From Bacteroidota bacterium (lineage in GTDB: Bacteria; Bacteroidota; Bacteroidia; JAADEI01): a DNA stretch of 5,642 nucleotides. Location of the stretch: NCBI GenBank assembly GCA_015490475.1, contig WFXT01000061.1, forward strand, positions 1-5,642, given 5' to 3'. A model generated the notes under the pieces. It worked only from the letters and a program-made list of their open reading frames with translations, was not told the DNA's origin and did not search any database. Shown in pieces: positions 5,227 through 5,642 of this stretch (the first letter of the stretch is position 1; each line of letters begins with the position of its first letter). The position numbers and the translations under genes were made by a program.

Positions 5227-5642
5227 ACAGCATTGCATTTATATTCATTCCTGCACCAACAGAAGCCATAATGACAATATCGCCGGGTTCAAACTCATAA
5301 GGGAGTAGTTTTTTCTGCCTTATTAAAGCAATCATGGTGGGTATTGTTGCGACCGAACTGTTGCCGAGGGTTTGAATAGTCATTGGCATGTAGTATTCTC
5401 GTGGTGGCTTTTTCATGCCATATAGTCTCAAGAGTCTTTTCAGGATTGCATGGTCCATTTTAGCATTTGCTTGATGAATAAGTAACATACTCGTATCCTT
5501 AAGATGAATTCCCTGTTTGTCAAGAAGACTTTTTATTGCAGAAGGTACTTCCCGAAGTGCAAATTCATATACCTTCCTGCCTTCCATGTGCATATATAAT
5601 CTGTTTTGGTCATGGTCTCTTTTGTAGGAAGGACTCATGTAC
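5216..5642 (-). CDS. fabH: 3-oxoacyl-ACP synthase III (KAS III), C-terminal part (5' end outside window)
   Basis: The frame is open to the window edge, and conserved sequence continues through the Met at 5636-5638, so this is the last roughly 140 residues of a protein usually about 330-350 long. KAS III condenses an acyl-CoA primer with malonyl-ACP to start fatty acid synthesis in the cytoplasm. Two of the three catalytic residues are visible: His in LLIHQANAKMD (codon 5474-5476) and Asn in TLGNSSVATIPT (codon 5360-5362). The nucleophilic Cys lies beyond the edge. The ending ASVGAGMNINAMLYKW is typical. MEGRKVYEFALREVP and the longer His-Asn spacing (38 residues, against 30 in the E. coli enzyme as remembered) fit the Bacteroidota subtype. 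The TGA stop (5216-5218) directly abuts the tpx stop. A FabH paralog for another acyl product cannot be excluded. Confidence 0.93.
   Translation of the reverse strand, partial: YMSPSYKRDHDQNRLYMHMEGRKVYEFALREVPSAIKSLLDKQGIHLKDTSMLLIHQANAKMDHAILKRLLRLYGMKKPPREYYMPMTIQTLGNSSVATIPTMIALIRQKKLLPYEFEPGDIVIMASVGAGMNINAMLYKW

Overview
The window reads as ordinary chromosome from a member of the Bacteroidota or a close FCB-group relative. Four things point there: a FabH C-terminal half of the long Bacteroidota type, a DUF2795 protein of the form common in that phylum, two secreted proteins ending in domains that resemble type IX secretion (T9SS) C-terminal sorting domains, and start codons without Shine-Dalgarno sequences. 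Two short upstream sequences also resemble the Bacteroidota promoter (-33 TTTG / -7 TAnnTTTG). The species cannot be named from this sequence. The DNA is AT-rich with no obvious break in composition.

Layout: bases 1-333 are the 3' end of a comM/yifB-type Mg-chelatase-like ATPase gene. Eighteen bases later comes a 794-residue secreted protein (352-2736). It has a signal peptide, a beta-sandwich-like N-terminal domain carrying a His-Glu-His-Asp-Trp-Glu motif reminiscent of NPP1/VPS62 proteins, five regular Ig-like repeats each with one Cys pair, and a sorting-domain-like end. A 72-base gap with short palindromes leads to a small acidic DUF2795 protein (2809-3033), which is closed by a clear rho-independent terminator (3043-3070). 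A second secreted protein (3144-4688) has a choice-of-anchor-B/LVIVD beta-propeller, an Ig-like domain and another sorting-domain-like end. It is followed 17 bases later by thiol peroxidase tpx (4706-5215). On the minus strand, the 3' part of fabH (5216-5642, running off the edge) converges on tpx so tightly that the two stop codons touch. An imperfect hairpin is centred on that junction.

The genes do not form one obvious pathway. Housekeeping functions (ComM-like ATPase, Tpx, FabH, DUF2795) surround two cell-surface or secreted proteins probably exported by T9SS. The most interesting signals are the HEHDWE-type domain fused to the Cys-paired repeats, and a cysteine signature shared by the two otherwise unrelated C-terminal domains. 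No mobile element, CRISPR array, tRNA or rRNA was recognised.
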